From assembly GCA_036558745.1 (NCBI GenBank), contig DATBEZ010000003.1, positions 1 through 64,000 of the forward strand: a stretch of 64,000 bases of DNA, given 5' to 3'. Shown here in pieces: positions 33,094-41,212 of this stretch. Numbering within the stretch: the stretch's first letter is position 1; every line of letters begins with the position of its first letter. The position numbers were made by a program, and so were the translations under genes. The stretch is from JAMXLJ01 sp036558745 (GTDB taxonomy: Bacteria; Actinomycetota; Acidimicrobiia; IMCC26256; JAMXLJ01). The notes below the pieces were generated by a model. The model was not told the DNA's origin, ran no database searches, and saw nothing but the letters and a program-made list of their open reading frames with translations.

Positions 33094-33384
33094 TCAGCCG
33101 GACTTGAGGTTCTCGACGAAGTCGGTGAGCGGGATCGCCTGCATGGTCGTGCTGCGCATGGTCCCGCGCGACGCGAGCATCACCGCGACGCGCGCCATGG
33201 TGTGCTCGTCGGGCGCCTCGATGATGTTGACGAAGTCGTACTGACCCATCACCGCGTACTGGCATACGACCGTGCAGCCCATGGCCTCGACCTCGCGCGT
33301 CACCCCGGTGATCCGGTCGGGGTTCTGGCTCACGGTCTCCCAGCCGTCGGGACCGATGGTGCTGAGCATCACATACGTCGGCAC
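33094..33384 (-). CDS. GYD-domain protein
   Basis: 96 residues from the GTG at 33384 (MPTYVMLSTIGPDGWETVSQ). It has a ferredoxin-like alpha/beta fold with AVMGQYDFVNIIEAPDEHT, where GQYDFV is the signature of the GYD family. The function of the family is unknown; members often behave as small dimeric proteins. The gene ends 18 bp from the repeat element and starts 11 bp downstream of the RpiB-like stop, so it is the likely last gene of the HAD-RpiB operon. Confidence 0.8.
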   Translation of the reverse strand: MPTYVMLSTIGPDGWETVSQNPDRITGVTREVEAMGCTVVCQYAVMGQYDFVNIIEAPDEHTMARVAVMLASRGTMRSTTMQAIPLTDFVENLKSG

Positions 33385-33394
33385 GACGGCGACA

Positions 33395-33829
33395 CTACCG
33401 GTCGGCGGCGGGCTCCACACGGGCGATGTTCGCGGCCTCACCCGGGTCGGGCTCGGTCGTGAACCACGCTTCGAGCATCTCGCGGGCGACCTCGGCGCTC
33501 GTCAGCCGGAGACCCATCACGAGCACGTTCGCGTCGTTCCACCTCCGGGCTCCGGCCGCGGTCGCGGCGTCGGTGCACAGTGCGGCCCGCACGCCGCGCA
33601 CCTTGTTCGCGGCGATCGACGCTCCGGTCCCCGTCCAGCAGAAGAGGACCCCGGTGCCGCACGCACCGTCGGCCACCAGCTCCCCCACACGGCGCCCGAC
33701 GTCGGCCCACTCCAACACCTCGCCGCCCGGCGGCCCGACGAGCACGACCTCGTCGCCGCGCTGCCGCAGCACGTCGGCGACCGCGTCGGTCAGTGCCGTG
33801 CGCTCGTCCGACCCGAGGGCGACCTTCAC
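33395..33829 (-). CDS. RpiB/LacA/LacB-type sugar-phosphate isomerase
   Basis: 144 residues from the GTG at 33829, after GGAGGTCGGGAC. It resembles ribose-5-phosphate isomerase B: MKVALGSDERTAL, GVLFCWTGTGASIAANKV (catalytic Cys and the phosphate-binding TGTG turn), and WNDANVLVMGLR. The Cys-Trp-Thr-Gly arrangement differs slightly from the canonical CGTG, so the substrate may be a modified pentose phosphate and not ribose-5-P. It overlaps the upstream phosphatase by 4 bases (GTGA), which makes a joint sugar-phosphate pathway likely. Confidence 0.78.
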   Translation of the reverse strand: MKVALGSDERTALTDAVADVLRQRGDEVVLVGPPGGEVLEWADVGRRVGELVADGACGTGVLFCWTGTGASIAANKVRGVRAALCTDAATAAGARRWNDANVLVMGLRLTSAEVAREMLEAWFTTEPDPGEAANIARVEPAADR

Positions 33830-34497
33830 GTCCCGACCTCCGCGACCGGGACGAGCGCGGCCAGGACATCGGCGAGACGCTCGAAGGGCACGAACGCAAC
33901 ACCCTCGCGCGAGCACCACCGCGCCAGGTCGTCCTTCGCGAACACGACGTCGGCGAGCATCGCGGCCTTCACATCGCTCCTGCCGTCGCCGACGAGGACC
34001 GTCGTGCGACCTCGGTACTTCGCGTCCTTGATCGGCGCCTGCTTGCAGGTACCGCACGACGAGCACGCGCAGCACCGGTCCTCGTGTGGGAACTCGAGCC
34101 GGCCGGTCGTGAAATCGGGCTCGTTGGTCAGCACCGTGACGCCGAGGTCGCGGCAAGCCTCCTGCACATAGAAGCCGAACCCGTCCGAGACGACGGTCAC
34201 CTCGGCACCCGCGTCGCGGAGCGCCGCGACGAGCGGACCGAAACCAGGGTCCAACGGCACTTCACCGGCGACCGCGCGCAGCAACGTCTCGTCGCTCGGG
34301 AGCATCTCCCACTCGTCGAGGATGCACTCGCGGCTGCTGAGCTCACCCGCGTCGAAGCGCGCCCCGACTTCGCGCCATTCGGGTGGCCCGAGGCGCTTCA
34401 ACAGGTGGCGCACGACGTCGACCGTGCTGATGGTGCCGTCGAAGTCGACGAACACCGAGGCGTTCCCGAGATCGACGGCGATCGGGCGTGCTGGCAT
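33826..34497 (-). CDS. HAD-IB phosphatase (MtnX/SerB-like)
   Basis: 223 residues from the ATG at 34497. HAD motif I is VFVDFDGTIS (about 21-30), motif II Ser is in TVVSDGFGFY, and motif IV is VLVGDGRSDVKAA. A Cys-rich insert CCACSSCGTCK (about 147-157) occurs in MtnX-like phosphatases and may bind a metal. MtnX dephosphorylates a methionine-salvage intermediate. Coupling with an RpiB-type isomerase suggests a salvage route for a 5-substituted pentose phosphate; this is inference. Confidence 0.75.
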   Translation of the reverse strand: MPARPIAVDLGNASVFVDFDGTISTVDVVRHLLKRLGPPEWREVGARFDAGELSSRECILDEWEMLPSDETLLRAVAGEVPLDPGFGPLVAALRDAGAEVTVVSDGFGFYVQEACRDLGVTVLTNEPDFTTGRLEFPHEDRCCACSSCGTCKQAPIKDAKYRGRTTVLVGDGRSDVKAAMLADVVFAKDDLARWCSREGVAFVPFERLADVLAALVPVAEVGT

Positions 34498-34528
34498 CGG
34501 CACAAGCGTACCGATGCCCGCACCGCGT

Positions 34529-34921
34529 TCAGCTCGACGTGCCGTCCGCGTCGATCGCGGGTGCGGCAGACCCAGCCGCGTCACCGTTCCCGTTGCCGTT
34601 CCCGGCGACGGCGCGGACCTGGTACACCGCGGCGAGATCCGACACCGCGATGAAGCCGTCGCCGATCGCTCCCGTCGAGGCGCCGGCCGCGATCGCACGC
34701 ACGACCGCGTCGACCTCGTGGTCGTCGACGAAGACGGTGATGACGAGCTTGTGCGTCACCATCATCTCGTAGGGCACGCCGCGCCACTCCCCCACCTTGT
34801 CCGCGGAGCGGCCGTGACCGCGCGCGTCGGCGATGGTGAAGCCGTGGAACCCGGCCCCGTCGAGCGTCGCGGCGACGTGCTGCAGCCGCTCCGGCCGGAA
34901 GATGGCCTCGATCCGCTTCAT
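34529..34921 (-). CDS. P-II family nitrogen regulatory protein
   Basis: 130 residues with a GlnB/GlnK core (MKRIEAIFRPERLQHVAATL). The T-loop region GRSADKVGEWRGVPYEMM has a Tyr at the position of the canonical modified Tyr51 but Trp in place of Tyr46. The C-terminal ~20 residues (GNGNGNGDAAGSAAPA) are a Gly/Asn/Ala-rich extension not typical of P-II. It is coupled to amt by ATGA (34918-34921), the classic amt-glnK arrangement, so it should bind and close Amt in response to ATP/ADP and 2-oxoglutarate. Confidence 0.85.
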   Translation of the reverse strand: MKRIEAIFRPERLQHVAATLDGAGFHGFTIADARGHGRSADKVGEWRGVPYEMMVTHKLVITVFVDDHEVDAVVRAIAAGASTGAIGDGFIAVSDLAAVYQVRAVAGNGNGNGDAAGSAAPAIDADGTSS

Positions 34922-36642
34922 CGCCCCAACTCCTCACGCAGACCGGCCGCGCTGACCGGCTCCAGATGTCCATTGCCGTCCCCGGGCTCGACCGGCACGA
35001 ACACCGGACCTTGGGCCTCGAGGAAGTCGGGATAGGCGAGCGCGCCCATCTCGGGCAGGTCGAGACCGGCGATCTCGGCCTCCGCGGTGCTGCGCATACC
35101 CATCGTGCGCTTCATGATCGTGAAGAACGCGATCGTCATCAGGCTGCAGAACGCAACCAGCACGACCACGTCCGTGAGCTGGGCCATGAACTGACCGCCG
35201 TCACCGTAGAAGAGGCCCTTCACACCCGATGAAACGCCGTTCAGGCCCTGACCGTACGAGCCGTCGGCGAACAGACCCACCGCGAGCACGCCCCACAGGC
35301 CGTTCGCGCCGTGCACCGCGACGGCGCCGACGGGGTCGTCGACCTTGAACACGCGCTCGACCACGAGCACCGCGACGACCACGAGCACGCCGGCGACGAT
35401 GCCGATCACGGCGGCGGCCCACGGCGCGACGAACGCGCACGGCGCGGTGATCGCGACGAGTCCCGCGAGCAACCCGTTCGCGGTCATCGACGGGTCCGGC
35501 TTGCCGAACTTCCTCCACATGACGAACATCGCCGCGAGGCAGCCGGTCGCCGACGCGAGGATCGTGTTCGTGATCACCACCGCAAGGCGGAAGTCGGTAC
35601 CGGCGAACGTCGAGCCACCGTTGAAGCCCATCCACCCGACGAGGAGGATGAACGTGCCGAGGATGGCCATCGGCAGGTGGTGACCCGGGATGGCGCGCGG
35701 CTTGCCGTCCTTGTCGAACTTCCCGATGCGGGGCCCGAGGATCTTGGCGCCCCAGAACGCGGCGACACCGCCCATCGCGTGCACCACGCCGCTGCCGGCG
35801 AAGTCGACCGCGCCGTGGCCCCACTTCGGTCCGAGCACGCCCAGCTGCGACAGCCAGCCGCCGCCCCACACCCAGTTCCCGAAGATCGGGTACAGCAGCA
35901 TCGACGCGAAGAGACCCCACACGCAGAACGAGCTGAACTTCCAGCGCTCCGCCATCGCGCCGGTGGGGATGGTCGCGGTGGCGTCCATGAACACGAGCTG
36001 GAAGAAGAAGAACGCCATCACCGACACGTCGTACGCGTGACCGGTGAGGAAGAAGCCCGAGTGCGACAGCATGTTCCAGCTGCCGATGTGCCATGGGCGA
36101 CTGAGTGGCGTCAGCCCGAGTATCTGATGTTGGTCGGCGGCGCCGAACATCAACGCATAGCCGCACACGAACCAGCCGACGACGCCCAATGCGAAGATGA
36201 CCATGTTCATCATCATCGTGTGGGCCGCGTTCTTCGCCCGCGTGAAGCCGGTCTCGACGAGCGCGAAGCCGGCTTGCATGAACAGCACGAGGATGCCGCC
36301 GAGCATCAGCCACGTGATGTTGATCGCGACGCGGTCCTTCTCGGTCTGGTTCGCGACGTCACCCGCGCTCGGAACCGTCTGCGTCCCCTGCTTGTCGGAC
36401 GGGATCAGATTGGTGACGTCGGTACCGGTGGTCCCACCGCTCTTGTCGCCGTTGGCGGCGAACGCCGCGCCGCCGGCGACACCGAGCAGCACCACCGTCG
36501 CCATCGCGATCACGAGGATGCGGCCCGTGCGGTTCCTGAACGACGCCGGCGGAGCACCGGTGCGTCGGCGGTACCGCCGGTACATGACGGGTAACAGCAG
36601 CGCGAGGGTGAAGATCGACATCAAGACGGGCCGCGCGGCCAT
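34918..36642 (-). CDS. amt: Ammonium transporter Amt
   Basis: A 574-residue member of the Amt/MEP/Rh family, conducting NH4+/NH3 across the membrane. Eleven helices are recognisable, with signature segments NITWLMLGGILVLFMQAGFA, FAGSGVVHAMGGVAAF and VAVHGANGLWG. An unusual ~100-residue N-terminal extension includes two hydrophobic segments and a Gly/Thr linker, and the C-terminal tail is long and acidic. ATG follows GGGGAGGAATGC. A GTAAC half-site lies about 107 bp upstream on the coding strand; GlnR control is possible but weakly supported. Confidence 0.92.
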   Translation of the reverse strand: MAARPVLMSIFTLALLLPVMYRRYRRRTGAPPASFRNRTGRILVIAMATVVLLGVAGGAAFAANGDKSGGTTGTDVTNLIPSDKQGTQTVPSAGDVANQTEKDRVAINITWLMLGGILVLFMQAGFALVETGFTRAKNAAHTMMMNMVIFALGVVGWFVCGYALMFGAADQHQILGLTPLSRPWHIGSWNMLSHSGFFLTGHAYDVSVMAFFFFQLVFMDATATIPTGAMAERWKFSSFCVWGLFASMLLYPIFGNWVWGGGWLSQLGVLGPKWGHGAVDFAGSGVVHAMGGVAAFWGAKILGPRIGKFDKDGKPRAIPGHHLPMAILGTFILLVGWMGFNGGSTFAGTDFRLAVVITNTILASATGCLAAMFVMWRKFGKPDPSMTANGLLAGLVAITAPCAFVAPWAAAVIGIVAGVLVVVAVLVVERVFKVDDPVGAVAVHGANGLWGVLAVGLFADGSYGQGLNGVSSGVKGLFYGDGGQFMAQLTDVVVLVAFCSLMTIAFFTIMKRTMGMRSTAEAEIAGLDLPEMGALAYPDFLEAQGPVFVPVEPGDGNGHLEPVSAAGLREELGR

Positions 36643-36822
36643 GCATTCCTCCCCGATGGAACCCCCGACACGGCGTCCGCCGCGCCCCTCCCGGAGACCG
36701 GGACGGGGTCATCATCGAGTCAGGCGATTGCCCGTCTGCGTCGCAACTGTTACCGAACCACGTCCGTTCTCTGACGGGTATCTGTCGGGCCGGAGCAGGG
36801 GTCCCGCTTCTATGGTTGGCCC

Positions 36823-39594
36823 ATGGCCCGCACCGAGGCGCTGACGGTCGCGATCGTCCCCCACACCCACTGGGACCGCGAGTGGTACGAGCCGTTCCAG
36901 TCGTTCCGGCTCCGCCTCGTCCGGCTCATGGACACGCTGCTGCCCATGCTCGAGCACGACCTGTCGTACGCCCGGTTCCTGCTCGACGGGCAGACGGCGG
37001 TGCTCGACGACTACCTCGAGGTGAGGCCAGAAGCCGCCGCGTCGCTCCGACGGCTCGCGGCGCAGGGCCGCCTCGCGGTCGGGCCGTGGTCCATCCTCAT
37101 GGACGAGTTCATGGTCTCGGGCGAGACGATCGTCCGCGACCTCCAGCGCGGCATCGCGCGTGCGACCGAGCTCGGCGGGCCGATGGAGGTCGGCTACCTG
37201 CCCGACATGTTCGGCCACGTCGCCCAGATGCCCCAGATCCTGCGCGCCGCCGGGCTCGAGCACGCGGTCGTGTGGCGCGGCGTCCCGAGCGAGATCGATC
37301 GCACCGCGTTCTGGTGGGAGGCGCCCGACGGCTCGCGCGTGCGCGCCGAGTACCTGTACGGCTCCTACTCGAACGGCCGTGACCTCCCCGACGACGCGAA
37401 GCAGCTCGTCGCCCGCGCGCACGGATACGAGCTCGAGCTCGGCAACGCGCGCCTCGCGGGCGGCGCCATGCTGCTGATGAACGGGACCGACCACCAGCTC
37501 CCGCAGCCGTGGCTCGGTCGCGTCGTCGCGGAGGCGAACGCGATTCAGGACGACTACCGCTTCGTCGTGACCTCACTGGCGGAGTACCTCACCGCCCAAC
37601 CGGTCGACGGGCTGCCGTCGTGGCGCGGTGAGCTGCGTTCGAGCGCGCGGGCCAACGTGCTCATGGGCGTCGCGTCGAACAGGGTCGACGTCCACCAGGC
37701 GTGTGCGGGCGCGGAACGGTCGATCGAGCGTCGCGCCGAGCCGCTGTGCGCGCTGCTGCTCCCGGCCGAGCGTCATCCCGACGCGCTGCTCGACCTCGCG
37801 TGGCAGCGGCTCGTGCTGAACGCCGCGCACGACTCGTCGTGTGCGTGCAGCGCCGACGAGGTGGTCGACGAGGTGCTCGTGCGCTACCGGGAGGCGCGCC
37901 AGATTGGCGAAGGGCTGTCGCGCGACGCGGTACACGAGCTCGCGCGCACGGTCGAGGTCCCGGCCGCGTCCACGGTCGTGATGAACGCCGCCGCGCACAC
38001 GCGTGGCGGGCTCGTGCACGCGCGGGTCCCGGGCGACGCGACGACCACACCCGTCCACTTCGAGTCGTTCGACGGCGTCGCGGTTCCGACCCAGGCCGTC
38101 CGTGTGACGAGCGGCGAGGGCTTCTCCGCGACCGTCGTGGGCGAGAAGGTGCGGTGGGTGCTCGAGATGATGCGCGGCGTCGAGTTCGCAGGTGCCGGTG
38201 TCGCGAGCTACGAGCTGCGCGAGCGCGACGACGGCTCGGTCGACGTCGTGTTCCAGACCGCGGGCGCGGGCGACACGACGATCGACGACCTCGAGGAGCT
38301 GCGCGACCGGGTGCTGGAGCTCGGTGTCGGCGGTGCGACCGTGCGCTTCCGTGCCCTTCGGCCGTCGACGACCGAGGTGGTGTTCGCGGCCGACGACGTG
38401 CCCGGGTTCGGCTGGCGCTCCTACCGCGCCGTCGACGGTCCGGGTCCGGCGGGCGCGGCGGGCGCGGTGCGCGCGGCGCCGGGCGGCGACGCCATCGAGA
38501 ACGACCTCCTGCGCGTCCAGGTGGACGGCGGCGACGGCACGTTCACCGTCGTGACCGCAGACGGCCTCGAGGTCGCCGGCTGCAACCGCTACGTCGACGG
38601 CGGCGACGGCGGCGACACGTACAACTACTCGCCGCCCGAGCACGACCGGCTCGTCGACCGGCCCCGCTCGGTCCGGGTCTCGGCCCTGGAGTCCGGCCCC
38701 GTGCGAACCCAACTGCTGGTCGAGACGACGTACCGCTGGCCGACCCACGCGATCGGTGACGAGCGCGCGTGCACCACACGCAGCGACGAGACCGCAGACG
38801 TCGACGTCCGAACGGTCCTCGAGCTGCGCCACGGCGAGCCGTTCGTGCGGGTGCACACCGAGCTGTTCAACGTGTGTCGCGACCACCGGCTCCGTGCGCA
38901 CTTCCCGCTCCCCGGTCGCGTGGACGGCTCCGACGCCGAGTGCGCGTTCGCGGTGGTGCACCGTGGGCTCACCGTCGAGGGCAGCGCCTACGAGCACCCG
39001 CTGCCCACGTTCGTCTCCCGGCGTTTCGTGGACGCGTCCGACGGCTCGGTCGGCCTCGCGCTGCTCCACGACGGCCTCCTCGAGTACGAGGTGGTCGACG
39101 ACGGACGCGAGCTCGCGCTCACGCTCGTGCGCGCAACCGGGTATCTGTCGCGCTCGGAGACCGCGTACCGCCCGAACCCCGCCGGGCCGCTCGATCCGCT
39201 GCTCGGGCCACAGCTCCTGCAACCGCTCGCGCTCGACTATGCGGTCGTCCCGCACGCCGGCGGCTGGCAGGACGCGCGTCTCCACGAACTGGCCGACGCG
39301 TTCCTCGTCCCGCTCGAGCGCGCCCGCGGCGGCGGGGTTGGCGGCGCGTCACGCCCGCACACAGGCCAGCTGCTCGCGGTCGAAGGCGCCGTCGTGTCCG
39401 CCGTCGTACGCGAGCCCGGCGGTCTCGTCGTACGCATGTTCAACCCCTCGCGCGAGCCGTCGACGGCGCGCGTCGACCGGCACGGCGCGCCGGCCCACGG
39501 CTGGCGCGTCGACCTGCGCGGCCGGCCGCTCGAACGGTTCGAGGGCGAGGTGCCGCTGCGCGCGCAGGAGCTCGCGACGCTCCGCCTGGCCTGA
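36823..39594 (+). CDS. Alpha-mannosidase, glycoside hydrolase family 38
   Basis: A 923-residue zinc glycosidase releasing alpha-mannose from glycans. The N-terminal catalytic domain has HTHWDREWYEPFQSFR (zinc His and Asp, about 14-29) and the nucleophile Asp in YLPDMFGHVAQMPQIL (about 126-141). A helical domain with HDSSCACSADEVVDE and beta-sandwich C-terminal domains (about 480-920) follow, as in bacterial and animal GH38. No signal peptide is seen, so it is cytosolic. ATG at 36823. Its TGA (39592-39594) begins a fragment of the stop-associated repeat. Confidence 0.9.
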   Translation: MARTEALTVAIVPHTHWDREWYEPFQSFRLRLVRLMDTLLPMLEHDLSYARFLLDGQTAVLDDYLEVRPEAAASLRRLAAQGRLAVGPWSILMDEFMVSGETIVRDLQRGIARATELGGPMEVGYLPDMFGHVAQMPQILRAAGLEHAVVWRGVPSEIDRTAFWWEAPDGSRVRAEYLYGSYSNGRDLPDDAKQLVARAHGYELELGNARLAGGAMLLMNGTDHQLPQPWLGRVVAEANAIQDDYRFVVTSLAEYLTAQPVDGLPSWRGELRSSARANVLMGVASNRVDVHQACAGAERSIERRAEPLCALLLPAERHPDALLDLAWQRLVLNAAHDSSCACSADEVVDEVLVRYREARQIGEGLSRDAVHELARTVEVPAASTVVMNAAAHTRGGLVHARVPGDATTTPVHFESFDGVAVPTQAVRVTSGEGFSATVVGEKVRWVLEMMRGVEFAGAGVASYELRERDDGSVDVVFQTAGAGDTTIDDLEELRDRVLELGVGGATVRFRALRPSTTEVVFAADDVPGFGWRSYRAVDGPGPAGAAGAVRAAPGGDAIENDLLRVQVDGGDGTFTVVTADGLEVAGCNRYVDGGDGGDTYNYSPPEHDRLVDRPRSVRVSALESGPVRTQLLVETTYRWPTHAIGDERACTTRSDETADVDVRTVLELRHGEPFVRVHTELFNVCRDHRLRAHFPLPGRVDGSDAECAFAVVHRGLTVEGSAYEHPLPTFVSRRFVDASDGSVGLALLHDGLLEYEVVDDGRELALTLVRATGYLSRSETAYRPNPAGPLDPLLGPQLLQPLALDYAVVPHAGGWQDARLHELADAFLVPLERARGGGVGGASRPHTGQLLAVEGAVVSAVVREPGGLVVRMFNPSREPSTARVDRHGAPAHGWRVDLRGRPLERFEGEVPLRAQELATLRLA

Positions 39595-39621
39595 GTTCTG
39601 GTCGCGCTCGCAAGCTCGCCG
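39592..39621 (+). repeat. Left-end fragment of the stop-associated element
   Basis: TGAGTTCT followed by GGTCGCGCTCGCAAGCTCGC repeats the beginning of the 100-bp unit at 32881 and 32981, starting exactly at the stop codon of the mannosidase gene. The right half of the element is absent, and the sequence runs into the 3' end of the convergent esterase gene. Confidence 0.7.
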
Positions 39622-39623
39622 CG

Positions 39624-40514
39624 CTACTGCGCGGCGTGGCTCAGGTCCATGGCGAAGTAGAAGAGGTTGCTCGTCTGCTGCAGGATCTGGCTGCGGAACT
39701 GTGCGTACGGGACGTGTCCCGCACCCGGGAACGTCTCGAGCACCGAGAAGTCTCCCACCGCGACCGCGTTGTTCACCGTCTGCTGACCGAGCGAGTACGG
39801 CACCAACGGATCCGCGGTGCCGTGGAAGTCGACCGTGGGCGGCGCGCCGGGCTTGGGCAGGTTGGGCGGCAGCGCGGTGCCGGAGATCGACTGTGCGGCC
39901 TCGACCGCCGAGGAGAAACCGGGGTTGCCGCTGGTACCGACGTCGGTCGGGTTGTACGCGACCTGGAGTGCGGTGATCGCCCCGGCCGACGAACCGCCGA
40001 TCGCGATCCGGTTCGGGTCGACGTGGTACGTCGACGCGTTCGCGCGCAGCCACCGCACCGCGGCCTGCGCGTCGTGCTGAGCGTCGAAGATCGACTGGAT
40101 GCACGACGCGGTCGGGTTCGCGAACGAGCAGCCCGGGCCGAGGCGGTAGTTGATCGACACGTTCACGTAGCCCTCTTTCGAGAACACGTTCGCCTCGTCG
40201 ACGAGGTCGACCTCGCTCTTGTCACCGGAGGTGAAGCTGCCGCCGTGCACCCAGACGATCGCCGGACGTGACGTCACCGTGTCGCCGACCGGCTGGTACA
40301 GGTCGAGCAGCAGCGCCTGGGTCTGGTTGCTCTGGTTGACGGCGCTGCCGTACTGGATGTTGGTCGTCGTCGACACCGACGAGAAGATCGCGTCGCGGTA
40401 CCGCAACGGTGCCGGTCCGTTCGGGGAGGGCAGGAGGTCGCACCCGGCACCGATGAGCGCCATCGTGGCCACCACCACCCCGCCGGTCAGAAGTGCGCGC
40501 CAGCGCGTCGTCAT
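39624..40514 (-). CDS. Exported lipoprotein alpha/beta-hydrolase (esterase/carboxylesterase-like)
   Basis: 296 residues from the ATG at 40514. A lipoprotein signal (hydrophobic stretch then IGAGC, Cys near 25) predicts membrane anchoring outside the cell. The alpha/beta-hydrolase core has the oxyanion motif VWVHGGSF, nucleophile Ser in GGSSAG (about 172-177), an acid in the HGTADPLVP stretch and His in PGAGH. This is the pattern of hormone-sensitive-lipase-like/esterase proteins. The substrate is unknown. The gene converges on the mannosidase and is monocistronic. Confidence 0.8.
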   Translation of the reverse strand: MTTRWRALLTGGVVVATMALIGAGCDLLPSPNGPAPLRYRDAIFSSVSTTTNIQYGSAVNQSNQTQALLLDLYQPVGDTVTSRPAIVWVHGGSFTSGDKSEVDLVDEANVFSKEGYVNVSINYRLGPGCSFANPTASCIQSIFDAQHDAQAAVRWLRANASTYHVDPNRIAIGGSSAGAITALQVAYNPTDVGTSGNPGFSSAVEAAQSISGTALPPNLPKPGAPPTVDFHGTADPLVPYSLGQQTVNNAVAVGDFSVLETFPGAGHVPYAQFRSQILQQTSNLFYFAMDLSHAAQ

Positions 40515-40646
40515 CGCCTGCCCCCGATCTGCTCTGCCGGACGAACCAGGATGACCGCTCGGAGCCCGTCGGGTCCAGTGTCCGCCCGCGTTCCGCGCTC
40601 GGTCGCCGAGCGTAGAGTGCGCCCGACCCGCCCGGAACGGAGCGCC

Positions 40647-41201
40647 ATGGGCCGTGACGAGACGACGAGCGACGACGGCGTGCGTACCGCCGCGATTACG
40701 ACGTGGTTGCCGGTGCCAGAGGGCACGACCGACGTCCTCGCGATGCTCCCGGCCGGCTACGACGAGCTGCGCACGCTGTACCGGTCGGTGTGGGAGGCCG
40801 GCGTCGACGCCGTCACGCTGGAGCTGTGTCGGCTCCGGATCGCGATGTTGCTGCGAAGTCCCGTGGACGCGGCGACGCGTGATCCGCGCGCCATTGCAGC
40901 CGGTCTCGACGAGGACGTGGTCGACCAGCTTCCCGCCTGGCCGACGTCCGACCGGTTCACCGACGCGCAACGCGGCGCGCTCGCGCTGGCCGAGCAGTTC
41001 GTGATCGACCCGCACGGCTTCACCGACGACGACGCCCTCGCCGCGCACGCGCACTTCACCGAGCCCCAGCTCGCGACGCTGACGATCGCGATCGCGGTGT
41101 TCGACGCCCTCACCCGCGTCCGGTGCGTTCTCACGACCGATGACGGCGGCGGTACTGGTACCGCCGTCACGGCGGCCCGGATCGGCGTGGCCTTCACTTG
41201 A
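40647..41201 (+). CDS. Carboxymuconolactone decarboxylase/AhpD-like protein
   Basis: 184 residues from the ATG at 40647 (GGAGCGCC upstream). The segment YDELRTLYRSVWEAGVDAVT followed by LELCRLRIAMLL is the CMD/AhpD helical core, but the CxxC redox pair is absent. The C-terminal half (FTDAQRGALALAEQFVIDPH; LTIAIAVFDALTRVR) is typical of the family. It is followed after 11 bp by a second CMD-like gene with a TGA at the second redox position, so the two may form a heteromeric pair. A perfect hairpin GGCGGTAC-TG-GTACCGCC (41148-41165) lies near its 3' end. Confidence 0.75.
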   Translation: MGRDETTSDDGVRTAAITTWLPVPEGTTDVLAMLPAGYDELRTLYRSVWEAGVDAVTLELCRLRIAMLLRSPVDAATRDPRAIAAGLDEDVVDQLPAWPTSDRFTDAQRGALALAEQFVIDPHGFTDDDALAAHAHFTEPQLATLTIAIAVFDALTRVRCVLTTDDGGGTGTAVTAARIGVAFT

Positions 41202-41212
41202 GAGGAGGACGG

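Noticed and set aside
36740..36760. GlnR box upstream of amt
   Set aside because: Only the GTAAC half-site is good; the second half-site matches 3 of 5 bases, too weak to list as a feature.
41148..41165. Hairpin GGCGGTAC-TG-GTACCGCC as a terminator
   Set aside because: It is inside the 3' coding end of the first CMD gene and 48 bp before the next start, so a terminator is unlikely; noted in that gene's entry.
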